From JAFNAG01 sp963824985 (GTDB lineage: Bacteria > Acidobacteriota > UBA6911): a DNA stretch of 64,000 bases. Positions 9,230 to 18,100 of this stretch are shown piece after piece. Each line of letters begins with the position of its first letter. Position 1 is the stretch's first letter. The stretch lies in contig CAWGRQ010000036.1 of assembly GCA_963824985.1 (NCBI GenBank), positions 124,001 to 188,000 on the forward strand. The letters are read 5' to 3'. Made by a program: the position numbers and the translations under genes. A model generated the notes under the pieces. The model saw only the letters and a list, made by a program, of their open reading frames with translations. It made no database searches and was not told where the DNA came from.

Positions 9230-9531
9230 TTGGACTCACGCACTATCTCGTTATCAGTGCCGCGCTGTTCTCACTGGGCATCATGGCGGTTCTGACCCGC
9301 AAGAATGCCGTGCATGTCCTGATGGGTATCGAACTCATCCTGAACTCGGCCAACATCAACCTGGTGGCCTTCTCGCGCTTTGCAACGGCGAATCTCGACG
9401 GGCAGCTGTTCGCGGTGTTTGTAATCGTCATTGCCGCCGCCGAAGCCGCCGTGGCGCTCGCCATCGTCCTGTCAATGTACCGGTTGCTGCGATCGGTGAA
9501 CCTGGATAAGGCAGACACGCTCAAGGGATAA
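9226..9531 (+). CDS. nuoK: NADH-quinone oxidoreductase subunit K
   Basis: A 101-residue, three-helix MrpC-like subunit. The conserved glutamates of the proton path are in VLMGIELILNSANINLVAF and IVIAAAEAAVALAI. It overlaps nuoJ by 4 nt and is followed 3 nt later by nuoN. In complete operons nuoL and nuoM would stand between nuoK and nuoN; here they are missing. Confidence 0.95.
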   Translation: MIGLTHYLVISAALFSLGIMAVLTRKNAVHVLMGIELILNSANINLVAFSRFATANLDGQLFAVFVIVIAAAEAAVALAIVLSMYRLLRSVNLDKADTLKG

Positions 9532-9534
9532 GTC

Positions 9535-11031
9535 ATGAATCCACTGATGTTTCAAGACCTGAATGCCTTTTTTCCCGAGATTACGATCTCGGTGACGCTG
9601 CTCGCCGTCATCGTCGTGGATCTGATGATGCCCGGGATCCGGAAGGGGGCCACGTTTTTTGTCGCTGCCCTGGGTCTGTTGCTGGCGCTGGCATTTACCG
9701 TGCCGCTGTTCGCTGCCCCCGAGGGGACTCTCTTTTACGGCATGCTGGCACTGGATCCGATGGCGGTGTTTTTCAAGGCCTTCCTGATTCTTACTTCGTT
9801 TCTGATCCTGTTGGCGGCTCCGGGCTCCCGAGAGCTCTCCAGGCAGCACATCGGGGAATTTTATACGCTGCTTCTGGGAGTCACGCTGGGAATGATCCTG
9901 CTGGCTTCCGCCGTCGACATGCTGATGCTGTTCCTGTCCCTGGAAATGGTATCGCTTTGCAGCTACATCATGGTCGGATATCTGAGCAACCAACGGCAGT
10001 CCAACGAAGCTTCCCTGAAATACATCCTTTTTGGATCGGTTTCGACCGGATCCATGCTCTATGGCATTACTCTCCTGTTCGGCCTCACCGGCACGACCAA
10101 GATGTATCAGATTCGAGAGGCGCTCTCCCAAACGGGTACGGGGGACTCTGCCCCAATGCTTCTCGTGGCAACTGTTCTCATCCTGGCGGGATTCGGATTC
10201 AAGATCGCCGCCGTCCCATTCCATTTCTGGTGTCCCGACGTGTATACGGGAGCGCCTACACCGGTAACCGCCTTCCTGAGCGTGGCTCCCAAGGCCGCAG
10301 GTTTCGCGACTCTCATGAGGTTTTTTCTGAGCGGCGCTTCGAATACCGGTAGCGGGGGCTCGGTTTGGAGCACCTTCTCCTCCATGAACTGGCCGCTACT
10401 TTTGTTGATCATCTCCGTCGTCACCATGACCCTCGGCAATCTGGCCGCCCTGCGCCAGGAAAATATGAAGCGCCTGCTGGCGTACTCTTCGATCGCACAT
10501 GCCGGCTATATACTGATGGGACCCGTCGTAATGACGGCCCAGGGATTGCAGGCGGTACTGGTGTACCTGATTACCTACCTGTTCATGAACCTGGGAGCGT
10601 TCCTCATCGTGATCGAGGTTTATAATCGAACCGGAAGCTTCAATTTGAGCGACTACCGCGGCCTCTGGCGCCGATCTCCGTTCCTGACGATCGCGATGAC
10701 GATCTTCATGCTTTCGCTCATGGGTATCCCTCCGTTTGCCGGATTTTTCGGAAAGCTCTACGTGTTCGGAGCTGCGGTCAACCGCAATCTCGCCTGGTTT
10801 GCCGTGGTTGGCGCGCTGAACAGCGTAATCGCGGTTTACTACTATGCGCGGGTCATCAAGACCATGATTATCGACCCGGCCGGCGAGGGGGCCGAGACGG
10901 GCGCGATCCGGCTCTCGTGGAGAACTCAGGCGCTTGTCTGGATGATGCTGCTGCCGACCTCCGGCTTGATGTTCTTCTGGGATCGCATTCAAACGCTTAC
11001 ATCCGATTCGATGAAGCTCTTCTTTGGATAG
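9535..11031 (+). CDS. nuoN: NADH-quinone oxidoreductase subunit N (antiporter-like)
   Basis: A 498-residue antiporter-like proton channel with about 14 helices. The Proton_antipo_M core runs from about residue 125, including LSLEMVSLCSYIMVGY, the lysine-containing FKIAAVPFHFWCPDVYTGAPTPVTAFLS and LLAYSSIAHAGYILMG. The latter pair, with the short N-terminus, fits NuoN better than NuoL or NuoM. It closes the nuo operon; 21 nt after the stop begins a 17-bp inverted repeat that may act in termination. Confidence 0.94.
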   Translation: MNPLMFQDLNAFFPEITISVTLLAVIVVDLMMPGIRKGATFFVAALGLLLALAFTVPLFAAPEGTLFYGMLALDPMAVFFKAFLILTSFLILLAAPGSRELSRQHIGEFYTLLLGVTLGMILLASAVDMLMLFLSLEMVSLCSYIMVGYLSNQRQSNEASLKYILFGSVSTGSMLYGITLLFGLTGTTKMYQIREALSQTGTGDSAPMLLVATVLILAGFGFKIAAVPFHFWCPDVYTGAPTPVTAFLSVAPKAAGFATLMRFFLSGASNTGSGGSVWSTFSSMNWPLLLLIISVVTMTLGNLAALRQENMKRLLAYSSIAHAGYILMGPVVMTAQGLQAVLVYLITYLFMNLGAFLIVIEVYNRTGSFNLSDYRGLWRRSPFLTIAMTIFMLSLMGIPPFAGFFGKLYVFGAAVNRNLAWFAVVGALNSVIAVYYYARVIKTMIIDPAGEGAETGAIRLSWRTQALVWMMLLPTSGLMFFWDRIQTLTSDSMKLFFG

Positions 11032-11051
11032 TAGATGACAGACTGTAGGTG

Positions 11052-11174
11052 TTTAGGCTGCAGGCTGTCAGAGGAAAATGACACCGGATGGATTATTGCC
11101 AATATTCCAGGATGGTTGAACTGGTCCCCGCAAGCATCATTTTCGAAGCTTTTGCTCACAGCCTGCAGCCTAAA
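11052..11174. repeat. Short inverted-repeat element (perfect 17-bp arms) after nuoN
   Basis: The arms tttaggctgcaggctgt (11052-11068) and its exact reverse complement (11158-11174) flank 89 bp of non-coding sequence. The arm spacing is large for a simple terminator, so it looks more like a small mobile or REP-type element. It lies 20 bp left of the MITE at 11195. Confidence 0.65.
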
Positions 11175-11194
11175 AGGCTACAGCCTCGCCTTTA

Positions 11195-11479
11195 GGGCCT
11201 GTCAAGAAATAACGTTTGCACTTTGCTGCAGGCCCCCAGGCCCGCTGGCAAGGCGCGAGCGACGAGCATACCCGTGGTGGTATGTAAGGAGTGAGCAACG
11301 CGGCCAGCGGGCCTGCGGGCCGCAGCCCGCAGGGGCGCGGCGGCGGGCGGGCATCTGCGGCGTTGCCGCTCCTCGACGATGTCACCACATCGCCTGCGTC
11401 GCGGCGCCTGGCATCTGCCCGCCGGAGCCGAGGGCGCGGCGCTCGCGCCAAAGTGTAAACGTTATTTCTTGACAGGCCC
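11195..11479. mobile_element. MITE-like element, 285 bp, 31-bp TIRs, TTA target duplication
   Basis: The terminal inverted repeats are at 11195-11225 and 11449-11479 and match at 30 of 31 positions, beginning GGGCCTGTCAAG. They are flanked on both sides by a direct TTA (11192-11194 and 11480-11482). The inside is very G+C-rich with further palindromes (for example gcccgctggc/gccagcgggc) and encodes no recognisable protein. The right TTA is exactly the TAA stop of the neighbouring metallopeptidase gene, so the insertion left that protein intact. Confidence 0.85.
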
Positions 11480-12529
11480 TTAGTCGGGGATGTACCGGCC
11501 GGTGTGCAGGTAATTCATGACTACCGTCGTCCCCAAGGCCGTCAGGGATGCGAGACGGTGCTTTTCATCCTCTGCCGGCATATTCAATCCCAGATCCCGG
11601 CAACGCTGAAAGAATTTGTTCACTACTGGCGCAACCACCTTCTCCCGCGCTCCGGTCCAGCTGGCTATGGTCGCAATCAAAAAGCGACGGTTCTTTCGGA
11701 TCAGGTCCTTGGCCGGGGTATATTCGTTGTGCCCATTTCCGGACTGAACCGGGAAAATCCACTTTAGATCTTCATCATATATGCCCAGAGCATTGTCCTT
11801 GTAATCGTCGAGCTCTTCACCATAATACTCGATGAGAGTATAGGTCTTCGAGTGATAGGGGGAATCGAGGGTTCCAGAGACGATCTGGGGCTTCTTATAT
11901 CTGAGCGTTTCCATAACGCTGTCAAGATACTCAAGTTTCTTGATGGCTGGCCAGTTGCGATATGCCACCCTCCAATTCGCGCGCGGAGTAAGCCATACGG
12001 CAAAGGTTTCAGCAAAATCCTCGTCCGGATGTGCCTGGGCATAGTATTTTGGATCACCCTGGGTCCTCACATAATTTCGGCTGTATGGGTTAAACTTGAA
12101 TCTGAAGTTTTCAGGGTAAGCCTTGTTGAAATCACCAAATATTTCTTTCCACTCCGGGGTTGCGTACAGCTGATAGGCATAGTTAAGGGCGTGCCCGCTC
12201 TCGTGCCGCAGGAGCCACATAAAATCGCTCTTGTCATAGCTTGTGTACCCCATTTCCTTTTCAATACGAGTCAGGCGATTGTCTGCGAGGTGAAATGGAA
12301 TGCCGATGATGGGGACGCGATTTGGGCACCCCCATTCGTCCCCTTCGCAGGTAAAATAATAGCGAGGGCGGAACAGAAGTTTTTTTAGAGCTAATTCGTC
12401 ATAAAGCTTTTTAATACACTTAGATAACAGCGTATCCGTAAAACTTAGTTTTAAATCGCAAACGCGCGTTGTCAGAAGCGCATATCTCTCGGTTTCCCAG
12501 TTATCTTCGTATTGCAGAGTCGAAGTCAT
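11480..12529 (-). CDS. Putative zinc metallopeptidase (HExxH protein)
   Basis: A 349-residue protein with the zincin motif HESGHALNYAY (residues ~110-120, His-Glu-x-x-His) and, ~57 residues later, EDFAETFAVWL, a plausible third zinc ligand and structural segment. This arrangement resembles putative zinc-binding metallopeptidase families of unknown substrate. No signal peptide or membrane helix is seen, so it is probably cytoplasmic or released by another route. The ATG at 12529 has GGAG close upstream. The gene is isolated; its TAA stop coincides with the target duplication of the MITE. Peptidase activity is inferred only from the motif. Confidence 0.7.
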   Translation of the reverse strand: MTSTLQYEDNWETERYALLTTRVCDLKLSFTDTLLSKCIKKLYDELALKKLLFRPRYYFTCEGDEWGCPNRVPIIGIPFHLADNRLTRIEKEMGYTSYDKSDFMWLLRHESGHALNYAYQLYATPEWKEIFGDFNKAYPENFRFKFNPYSRNYVRTQGDPKYYAQAHPDEDFAETFAVWLTPRANWRVAYRNWPAIKKLEYLDSVMETLRYKKPQIVSGTLDSPYHSKTYTLIEYYGEELDDYKDNALGIYDEDLKWIFPVQSGNGHNEYTPAKDLIRKNRRFLIATIASWTGAREKVVAPVVNKFFQRCRDLGLNMPAEDEKHRLASLTALGTTVVMNYLHTGRYIPD

Positions 12530-12774
12530 GGAGACTCCAAAACGAGGGTCAGATCGCAGAAATGTTCCTCAGGGCGTCAGGTCCCCCGGCGGGATCGCGT
12601 CGCCGGCGATCCGAATGCCAGAATAGGCATAACTGCTAGTATATTAATAGCTTATGGATTCCTGCTCGGGAACCATGGAGCCTGCAGCCAATTGAATTAT
12701 TAGCACATTGGGGAGCAGCGGTGAAGTGAATTCTTGGCGCGATTTTTCGCCATGGACGGCCAATACGGACTCCA

Positions 12775-12839
12775 GGGAAACGGAAGAACGCGGATGAACA
12801 CGCATCCGATCCGTTTTCATCCGCGTTCTTCCGTTTCCC
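12775..12839. repeat. Perfect 24-bp palindromic repeat of the 'gaacgcggatgaa' family
   Basis: The arms at 12775-12798 and 12816-12839 are exact reverse complements around a 17-nt loop. The core gaagaacgcggatgaa recurs in imperfect form near 33747-33845, 34955-35065 and 45472-45552. The flank after the right arm (ctccgggatgagcgaatt) also resembles, in reverse, sequence at 33707-33730, so the family unit is longer than the palindrome. The rest of 12530-12999 holds no gene I can support. Confidence 0.75.
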
Positions 12840-12999
12840 AAAAGCTCTCCGGGATGAGCGAATTCCAACAGCGCGTAATGCTATACGTGCGTTTGCGAAA
12901 GACCTTAGCGAATAATAGGCGAACGGCCTGCGTCTCAGCCAAGTCTCGAGCTGGCGACTTGGGATGCGGTTCTGATTTTAGAAGAAGGCGGGGACGGAA

Positions 13000-13347
13000 T
13001 CACCAGGTTGGGAGTCCAATCTTCTTAGGCTGCTCGGGAGTGAGGACGCGAATTTCCATCGCCGTACCGTCGATGGAGATTCCATCCTTATTGCTTTTCT
13101 TGAGTTCAAACTTCACGTTTACAATGCTGTAGCGTGACAACTCCTTGAATTCGGCAGGCTTGCCATCCACCGTGATCTTTGCTGTTGCAGCATCGAGGAG
13201 ATATTTGGGCTTTTCCGGGCTCTGTGAAATCAAAATCATCTTGTTTGCGTTGGCCAGGGACATGAGCCGGAACTGCCCTGCTTCCAATGCCAGCAAAGTA
13301 GCGTTCAAAAGAAATGCAATTGCAAGAAGAACCGCGAGTTTTTTCAT
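13000..13347 (-). CDS. Small secreted hypothetical protein
   Basis: A 115-residue protein I do not recognise. It starts MKKLAVLLAIAFLLNATLLALEAG, a clear signal peptide with a cleavage site near residues 20-23. The ~90-residue mature part is rich in Lys and beta-prone stretches (KITVDGKPAEFKEL, YSIVNVKFELKK). It contains no cysteines and no second hydrophobic helix, so it is probably periplasmic. It is divergently placed from the TPR gene. Confidence 0.6.
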   Translation of the reverse strand: MKKLAVLLAIAFLLNATLLALEAGQFRLMSLANANKMILISQSPEKPKYLLDAATAKITVDGKPAEFKELSRYSIVNVKFELKKSNKDGISIDGTAMEIRVLTPEQPKKIGLPTW

Positions 13348-13549
13348 TATGTTTCCCTGTCCTCTTTATTGTAAGCGTTCGCACCGGCTCTGACAAGCCT
13401 GATACAGGCGTTCCTGCAATTCAGGCTTGCCGAACCAGAAACAGATCTTAACCTTCGACGGCACCCCCGGACCGATGGGAGATTCGCCATGCGTGGGAGT
13501 GAGGTCACTTTTTTTTGAATTCGCGGGTAGCGGCGTGGTATCAAGTTTC

Positions 13550-14773
13550 GTGCGTAAGCTCTTCTTTAAGACGATGGTTTTCCTTCTGTGGCTGGCCGCT
13601 CCAGCTTTTGCCGACACGACCTTTCTGATATTTCCGCTCGATAATCAGACCAGGCAGCCGGCATTGTCATGGATTGGAGAAGGGTTTGCCCTTGCTTTGT
13701 CTGAAGAATGCCAGATGCCGGGCATTGATACCATCAGCTGGGAAGAGCGGGTGAGATTCGTCGAAGCTTCCGATCTGCCTCCGCATACACCATTGAGCCG
13801 TGCCAGCATGATCCGGGTGTCGCAGCGCGTGGGAGCGGATCGCATGATTTTCGGCAGTTACTCGGGGACTCAGGATAATCTTCGCATAGAGCTGCGAGTG
13901 CTAGACGTCAGATCATTGAAGCTCAGCGGCCCTATGGTAGCGAATGGACCCGCCTCAGCCTTGCCTCAGCTTGAGAATGAGCTTGCCTGGCTGACGGTGT
14001 CCGATGACGGGCGCAATGGCGCCGTGACTCGGGAGAGTTTCCGGTTACGGATCCGCGCGGTGCCGAACAATGCTTATGCCGAATTTATCAATTGCCTGAC
14101 CGCAGGCGACAGTGCGGATCGTACCCGCATGCTTCTGAAGGCAATCGAAGCCTACCGGGATTTTCCTCAGGCTGCATTTTTGCTCGGGTCGTACTATTTT
14201 GAGGACGGCGACTGCACCAAGGCAATCCAATATTTGAAGCCGTCGCTGAGGGCGGCACAAAGCTTTCTGGATGCTCAGTTTATGCTCGGAACCTGCTATT
14301 TGAAACAGGAAAACCTCGGGGATGCCATTCAAGCCTACAATGCGGTCCTGGCTCGTCATCAGGCGCTGGAGGTGCTTAATAATATTGGGGTTGCCTATTT
14401 GCGACGGTCAGAATATGCCCTTGCTGCGCAATGTCTGATCACGGCCCGGAAACTGGCAAAAACCGACCTCACGGTCGGCCTGAACCTTTCGATTTTGCGC
14501 CGGTTGCAAGGGGACCAGGAGGCGGCGTTATCAGTGCTCGATGAACTGGTCAAAGCTCATCAGGAGCAGGGAATGCTGCAGTACCTGTATGCGACGGCCC
14601 TGAACGCGCGAGGTGAGGTGGAGAAGGGGGCGATTGCCCTGGAACAGGCCCAAAAAATGGGAATCGATCCGGAATCCATGAAACGACAGGATCCGCGGAG
14701 ATGGGCGCTGATTTTTCCATCATGGACGCGGCACCCGGCAATGCTGGCGATCGAAACGAGAAAAGAGAATTAG
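13550..14773 (+). CDS. Secreted TPR-repeat protein with a TolB/FlgO-like N-terminal domain
   Basis: About 407 residues if started at GTG 13550; the frame is open from 13427, and an ATG at 13574 is a third possibility. The GTG start gives a good signal peptide (VRKLFFKTMVFLLWLAAPAFA). A ~130-residue domain follows (FLIFPLDNQTRQPALSWIGE) that resembles the TolB/FlgO-like nucleotide-free domain often preceding TPRs. From about residue 190, helical repeats such as AAFLLGSYYFEDGDCTKAIQ and AQFMLGTCYLKQENLGDAIQ are TPR units. It is probably a periplasmic scaffold; partner unknown. The tRNA-Leu promoter begins 24 nt after its stop. Confidence 0.7.
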   Translation: MRKLFFKTMVFLLWLAAPAFADTTFLIFPLDNQTRQPALSWIGEGFALALSEECQMPGIDTISWEERVRFVEASDLPPHTPLSRASMIRVSQRVGADRMIFGSYSGTQDNLRIELRVLDVRSLKLSGPMVANGPASALPQLENELAWLTVSDDGRNGAVTRESFRLRIRAVPNNAYAEFINCLTAGDSADRTRMLLKAIEAYRDFPQAAFLLGSYYFEDGDCTKAIQYLKPSLRAAQSFLDAQFMLGTCYLKQENLGDAIQAYNAVLARHQALEVLNNIGVAYLRRSEYALAAQCLITARKLAKTDLTVGLNLSILRRLQGDQEAALSVLDELVKAHQEQGMLQYLYATALNARGEVEKGAIALEQAQKMGIDPESMKRQDPRRWALIFPSWTRHPAMLAIETRKEN

Positions 14774-14796
14774 ATCGGATAAAGCTGCCAACGCCA

Positions 14797-14825
14797 TTGA
14801 CAAGCCTGGGTTGGCACCCTAAGAT
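14797..14825 (+). promoter_or_regulatory. Probable sigma-70 promoter of tRNA-Leu
   Basis: TTGACA at 14797-14802, a 17-nt spacer, and TAAGAT at 14820-14825, ending 15 nt before the tRNA. Both hexamers and the spacing are close to consensus. Confidence 0.7.
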
Positions 14826-14839
14826 ATGCTCCCGACAGT

Positions 14840-14926
14840 GCCGAAGTGGCGGAATTGGCAGACGCGCTAGGTTCAGGGTCTAGTGGGCTTAAGCTCGTGG
14901 GGGTTCGAGTCCCCCCTTCGGCACCA
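14840..14926 (+). tRNA. tRNA-Leu (anticodon CAG), CCA encoded
   Basis: The acceptor stem GCCGAAG pairs with CTTCGGC, followed by discriminator A and an encoded CCA (14924-14926). The T arm is GGGGGTTCGAGTCCCCC. The anticodon loop TTCAGGG gives CAG, and the long variable arm (GTGGGCTTAAGCTCGT) is typical of a class II leucine tRNA. Confidence 0.97.
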
Positions 14927-15110
14927 TCCTTCGCACACAAATCAGGACAGTTCCCCTCAAAAAAGCTTTGGGAAGCTCAAGGCGAGAAGCTTGAATGTCG
15001 GTCCCGGCCGATGGATGTGACCTTGAAGTACGCATTCACGCAAATGGAAAGGCTGAAGGTCCCATCGGGCCACCGGGGATCTACTCTTGTGCCCAACCGG
15101 CCTATGCAGG

Positions 15111-15136
15111 TGACCGGCAGGCGCACCTGCCGGTCA
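15111..15136. terminator. Strong 11-bp hairpin, possible terminator between tRNA-Leu and the FN3 gene
   Basis: The arms tgaccggcagg and cctgccggtca are perfectly complementary around the loop cgca. The hairpin lies 31 nt past the stop of the minus-strand FN3 gene and ~185 nt past tRNA-Leu. A short T run follows on the plus strand only, so intrinsic termination is likely but weak. The rest of 14927-15110 shows nothing else. Confidence 0.5.
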
Positions 15137-15167
15137 TTTGGTGGTATTGGCGCCCGGGTTGTGGACC

Positions 15168-18100
15168 TCACCGGATGATCTGCGCCGGAACAGCGGACAT
15201 TGCATTGCGATCATGAGTGCCAAAAACGGAATAGCCGGCAATCGGCAGATCCGCGGTTACCCGGATGTAGCCTGAGATTCGATCCTGACCCACGAGGGAG
15301 GGGAAGATCTGCGGCAACAGCTTCGACAGGCGGTTTCTGGCCGAAATCGTCACCGTGATGGTGTCATCGAGGCTGCCATCCGTCTTATAAAGGTCGATCT
15401 TTGCTGTGACCTCCTCATCGTTCGGGTTAAGGATCGCCAGGCCGGTAAAATATGTCTGGTCTGAAGCCACATGGCTGAAGATCATCTCCTCCGCCAGATT
15501 GGCCACGAGTGGCAGAGCGGTACCGAATGTGGTCCGTTCCGGATCTCCGTAAACGATGCTGCCTGCCAACCTGGGGCCAGAACTGGAGATCTCCACATAG
15601 CCTTGAGCGGTGTCGTTCCCTGGGATGCCAAAGAACGACGGATCAGAAACGTAAACCTTGCCGTTGCCCGCTATGGGCAAGACTTGGGTGGCACCGATTT
15701 GCGCTCCATCGTCTCCCACAAAGCGCAGGGTGATGCTTCCGCCGCTTTCATCGAGATTAGTGATCGACAGTGTTGACCGGTAGGCGGCGCCAACTACGTA
15801 TTGCGGAGAGTAGAGAGTGGTACCGGCATCCTCAAAATCCAGTCCGTTCAGCGCTTCCACGTATTGGGACATCCTGCCCATCATTTGGAAGGGGACGATC
15901 CCGGAATCGGAGATCACGCGGATATAGTCAGTGGGATCGGGAGTGATGCCAGGGAAGAGCGAAGAGAACGATTCGGCGACACCACCATAAGCGTTTGCCG
16001 TCCTCGTTGTCTGAGCGCGAAGCATGCCGTTGGATTGCATGAGCTGGAAGCGGATGGTGGCCTGGAATTGATTTGCGTTTGCTACATTGATATCGGTGTA
16101 GCCCTGTTCCTCGATTTCCGCAAATATGAATTGAGTCATCGGCGCGGCCGCGACCGGCGCCCCATCCATCACCGACAGGTCGGCGTCAAAAATCAGGGTG
16201 AAACCGGTTACCGCATCGCTGTTACTTGTGACCTCCATCCACCCGGCGGCGTTCTTGCCCGCCAGGCCGCTGCCGAACAGTTGCATGTCCATTACGGGAA
16301 GTTGTCCGCCGGCTGGAAGCACGCGATCGACGGGGTTGGTGATGTCGGGTCCCGAAATGGCGGCGCCGGTTTCATCATAGGCGGAAAACGTGAGCACGGC
16401 CTCTGTGGTCCCCAGGTTTACCAGGGCGAACCCAGTGAATTGGGTGGTGCTCAGGCCGTTCTTCATCCCGGATCGCATCTTCAGGCGCGGATAAATGAAT
16501 TTGCGGGATTTCAGCGGAGCGGTGCGAAAACTCCGTGTATCGGAAATGCCAAGGCTGCCAGCAGAGTTTCTGGACTGGACGCGGTAATAATAGGTCGTGC
16601 TGGCACGCAGACTGTTCAGGTTTTGCTCGTGCCGGATTGTCAGTGCCCTGGCAAGCCTCGTCTTGAGGCCGCAGTCGGGGGTTGTGTCGTAAAGAATCTG
16701 GGTATCGGACGGGACATCGGTGGCCCAGGCAATCGTAGCGCCGCGCGATGTGATCATCGTGACATTGATATTGAATAGTGCGGGCGGATTATCGTTCGAT
16801 CCGGCAGGCGTGGCAAAGGTGCGATCGTCGGAAATAGCGAGATTGCCGGCCGCATCCCTGGATCGGACACGGAAGTGATACATCGTGTTTGCCGCCAGGC
16901 CGCTTACGCTATGCTGGTGAGTCTTAATCAGGCTCAGATTCATCGGAGTTGAACTGCCGTATGATGAGGTGGTTCCATATTCAACCTGCGAATCGGCGTT
17001 CTCATCTGTGGCCCAGTTGACGGCGGTGCTTGAACTGGTTGTATTGTTGGCCGCCACTCCGGTGATTAGCGGAGGCGTCGTATCGGCTGCTGCCGTCGTG
17101 GCAAAGCTGAAGTCGGCTGACACGGCGAGGTTACCATTGGCATCCTTGGACTTGACCCGGAAATGATATGTGGTGCCTGAATTCAGTCCGTTTAGCGCGA
17201 GGGCATGCTCCGCGACCATGCTTGCGTTCAGGGCGGTCGCAGACCCGTATGCCGTGGACGTGCCGTATTCGACCTGTGAATCTGAGGCTTCGCTGGTATG
17301 CCAGGTGATGGTAGCGCCCGCAGTTGAGATTGCCGAACTGTTGACCCCGGAAATGAGCGGTGGTGTGGTGTCGGCGGCCGCTAAAGTGGTGAAGGTGAAG
17401 TCGGCTGAGGTGGCAATGTTTCCGGCGGCGTCGGCGGATTTGACGCGATAGTGATACGTGGTGCTTGGGGAGAGCCCGGAAAGCGCCTGAGAATGTGCCG
17501 TAATCATGCTGGAATTAAGCGTAGTTGATGCGCCGTAGGAGGTCGTGGGTCCATACACAACCTGGGTATCGGTCGCCTCATCGGTGGCCCAGGTGATGGT
17601 GGCCCCGGAAGAGGAGATGGCGGAACTGGTCACAGCGGAGATTATCGGCATCGTCGTGTCCGGTGCCGCCAGAGTCATGAAGGTGAAGTCGGCTGAGGTG
17701 GCAATGTTTCCGGCGGCGTCGGCGGATTTGACGCGATAGTGATACGTGGTGCTTGGGGAGAGCCCGGAAAGCGCCTGAGAATGTGCCATAATCATGCTGG
17801 AATTAAGCGTAGTTGATGCGCCGTAGGAGGTCGTGGGTCCATACACAATCTGGGTATCGGTCGCCTCATTGGTGGCCCAGGTGATGGTGGCCCCGGAAGA
17901 AGAGATGCCTGAGCTGGTCACGGCGGAGATGACCGGCGGCGTTGTGTCCAGGGCTGCAGAGGTCGTAAGGGTATAGTCGCCGGAGGTGGCGAGGTTCGCC
18001 GATGCATCTTTGGACTTGACCCGGTAGTGGTAGGTGGTACTGGCCGAAAGACCGGACAGCGATTGCGAATGCGAGGTGACCTTGCTGGTATTGAGCGTGG

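Noticed and set aside
11195..11479. Protein-coding frames inside the MITE
   Set aside because: They are Arg/Pro/Ala-rich translations of palindromic G+C-rich DNA on both strands and do not resemble a transposase.
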